Shown in pieces: positions 41,378 through 41,741 of a stretch of DNA of 41,741 nucleotides. Positions within the stretch are counted from its first letter, which is position 1. Every line of letters starts with the position of its first letter. The notes under the pieces are model-generated. The model ran no database searches, was not told where the DNA came from, and saw nothing but the letters and a program-made list of their open reading frames with translations. A program made the position numbers and the translations under genes. The stretch comes from CAZUVM01 sp964623885. Its GTDB lineage: Bacteria; Verrucomicrobiota; Verrucomicrobiia; Limisphaerales; UBA8199. The stretch is from the NCBI GenBank assembly GCA_964623885.1, contig CAZUVM010000164.1, forward strand, positions 1-41,741, in the 5' to 3' direction.

Positions 41378-41741
41378 CTATTGCTCTTGCTGAGCCGTGT
41401 CGGCCAGCATTTGCAGCCGGATCATCAAGCGACGGTTGCAGGCGATGGCCTGGTCAGCGGGATACTGATTGCGCGGGATTAGGTTCAATGAGAAATAAGT
41501 CGAACCATCACGGGTACTGCCGCGCACGGAACCGCCGTACTCATAGCCGCTGATTGTGCGGAGATCTTTCTCCACGAGAATGTGGCTTCCGGAGAGGACA
41601 CCATAGAGCAGGAAAGGAAATTCAGAGTCGTCAACGCCAAGGCGTTTGATCGGCCAACCTGCCTTTTGGCTAATGGCCGTGAAAGCAGCGAGCAGATTGG
41701 TGGGCGTGTATTTGGTGTCCAGGTTGTCGGGCTTGGCAACG
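41378..41741 (-). CDS. C-terminal part of an unrecognised gene cut by the right edge
   Basis: On the minus strand, one frame is open from the right window edge down to a TAG at 41378-41380, giving about 120 residues. It reads KPDNLDTKYTPTNLLAAF at its beginning, then KAGWPIKRLGVDDSEFPFLL, GSHILVEKDLRTISGYEYGG, STYFSLNLIPRNQYP and a Gln-rich end (LADTAQQEQ). There is no membrane segment. The frame has no start in view, so the gene begins beyond the window. The residue pattern suggests a soluble or secreted protein, but I cannot name a family. Confidence 0.6.
   Translation of the reverse strand, partial: VAKPDNLDTKYTPTNLLAAFTAISQKAGWPIKRLGVDDSEFPFLLYGVLSGSHILVEKDLRTISGYEYGGSVRGSTRDGSTYFSLNLIPRNQYPADQAIACNRRLMIRLQMLADTAQQEQ

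Overview
The window reads as a bacterial chromosome segment of about 60% GC, gene-dense, with no phage, transposase, rRNA, tRNA or CRISPR that I can see. The mix suggests a Verrucomicrobiota member, probably a Pedosphaera/Limisphaerales-type soil or freshwater heterotroph: a DUF1844 protein, secreted proteins ending in an Ig-like domain with a terminal FYRL-type motif, a Tat-exported GH2, a GH79, a GH76, and many genes without a clear Shine-Dalgarno sequence. That placement is inference from family recognition, not from a search.

Layout. 210-2788 (minus): a secreted protein built of two copies of an unrecognised module, then a secreted serine esterase. 2911-4917 (plus): acetyl-CoA synthetase, facing an unknown gene. 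5891-10207 (minus): an MFS transporter, methylenetetrahydrofolate reductase (metF) and a GH15 enzyme. 10612-15740 (plus): a secreted clan-A glycosidase, serA and a secreted parvulin-type prolyl isomerase. 15737-16827 (minus): a Lon-substrate-binding-domain protein overlapping a DUF1844 gene. 17005-18945 (plus): a membrane-anchored coiled-coil protein and moaA. 18953-20347 (minus): a beta-CASP metallo-hydrolase. 20615-21285 (plus): two small membrane proteins sharing a C-terminal motif.

21532-29248 (plus) is a compact carbohydrate-use cluster: a fucose/arabinose-isomerase-like protein, a sodium:solute symporter, a class II ketose-bisphosphate aldolase-like protein, a secreted GH79-like glycosidase and a Tat/lipoprotein GH2 glycosidase. 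The last three are nearly contiguous or overlapping. The layout fits outside hydrolysis of a uronate/galactose-type glycan, uptake, isomerisation and cleavage, but no sugar kinase is present.

29333-30131 (plus) holds a small C2H2-type zinc-finger protein and a coiled-coil protein. 30135-32991 (minus) holds clpX, clpP and an atypical SDR. 33157-35140 (plus) holds rplM, rpsI, a strong terminator and argC. 35514-36173 (minus) is an unknown gene divergent from an M50 protease with zinc-ribbon tail (36333-37310), followed by a large secreted GH76 protein (37350-40151) and a tRNA-dihydrouridine synthase abutting it. A gene entering from the right edge on the minus strand (41378-41741) is visible only as its C-terminal part.

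The points most worth following are: the same roughly 210-residue secreted module occurring three times in two proteins 36 kb apart; sigma-70-like promoters lying 6-14 nt from start codons in five transcription units; the tandem small membrane proteins; the C2H2 zinc finger; and several families of hairpin repeats placed right after stop codons.
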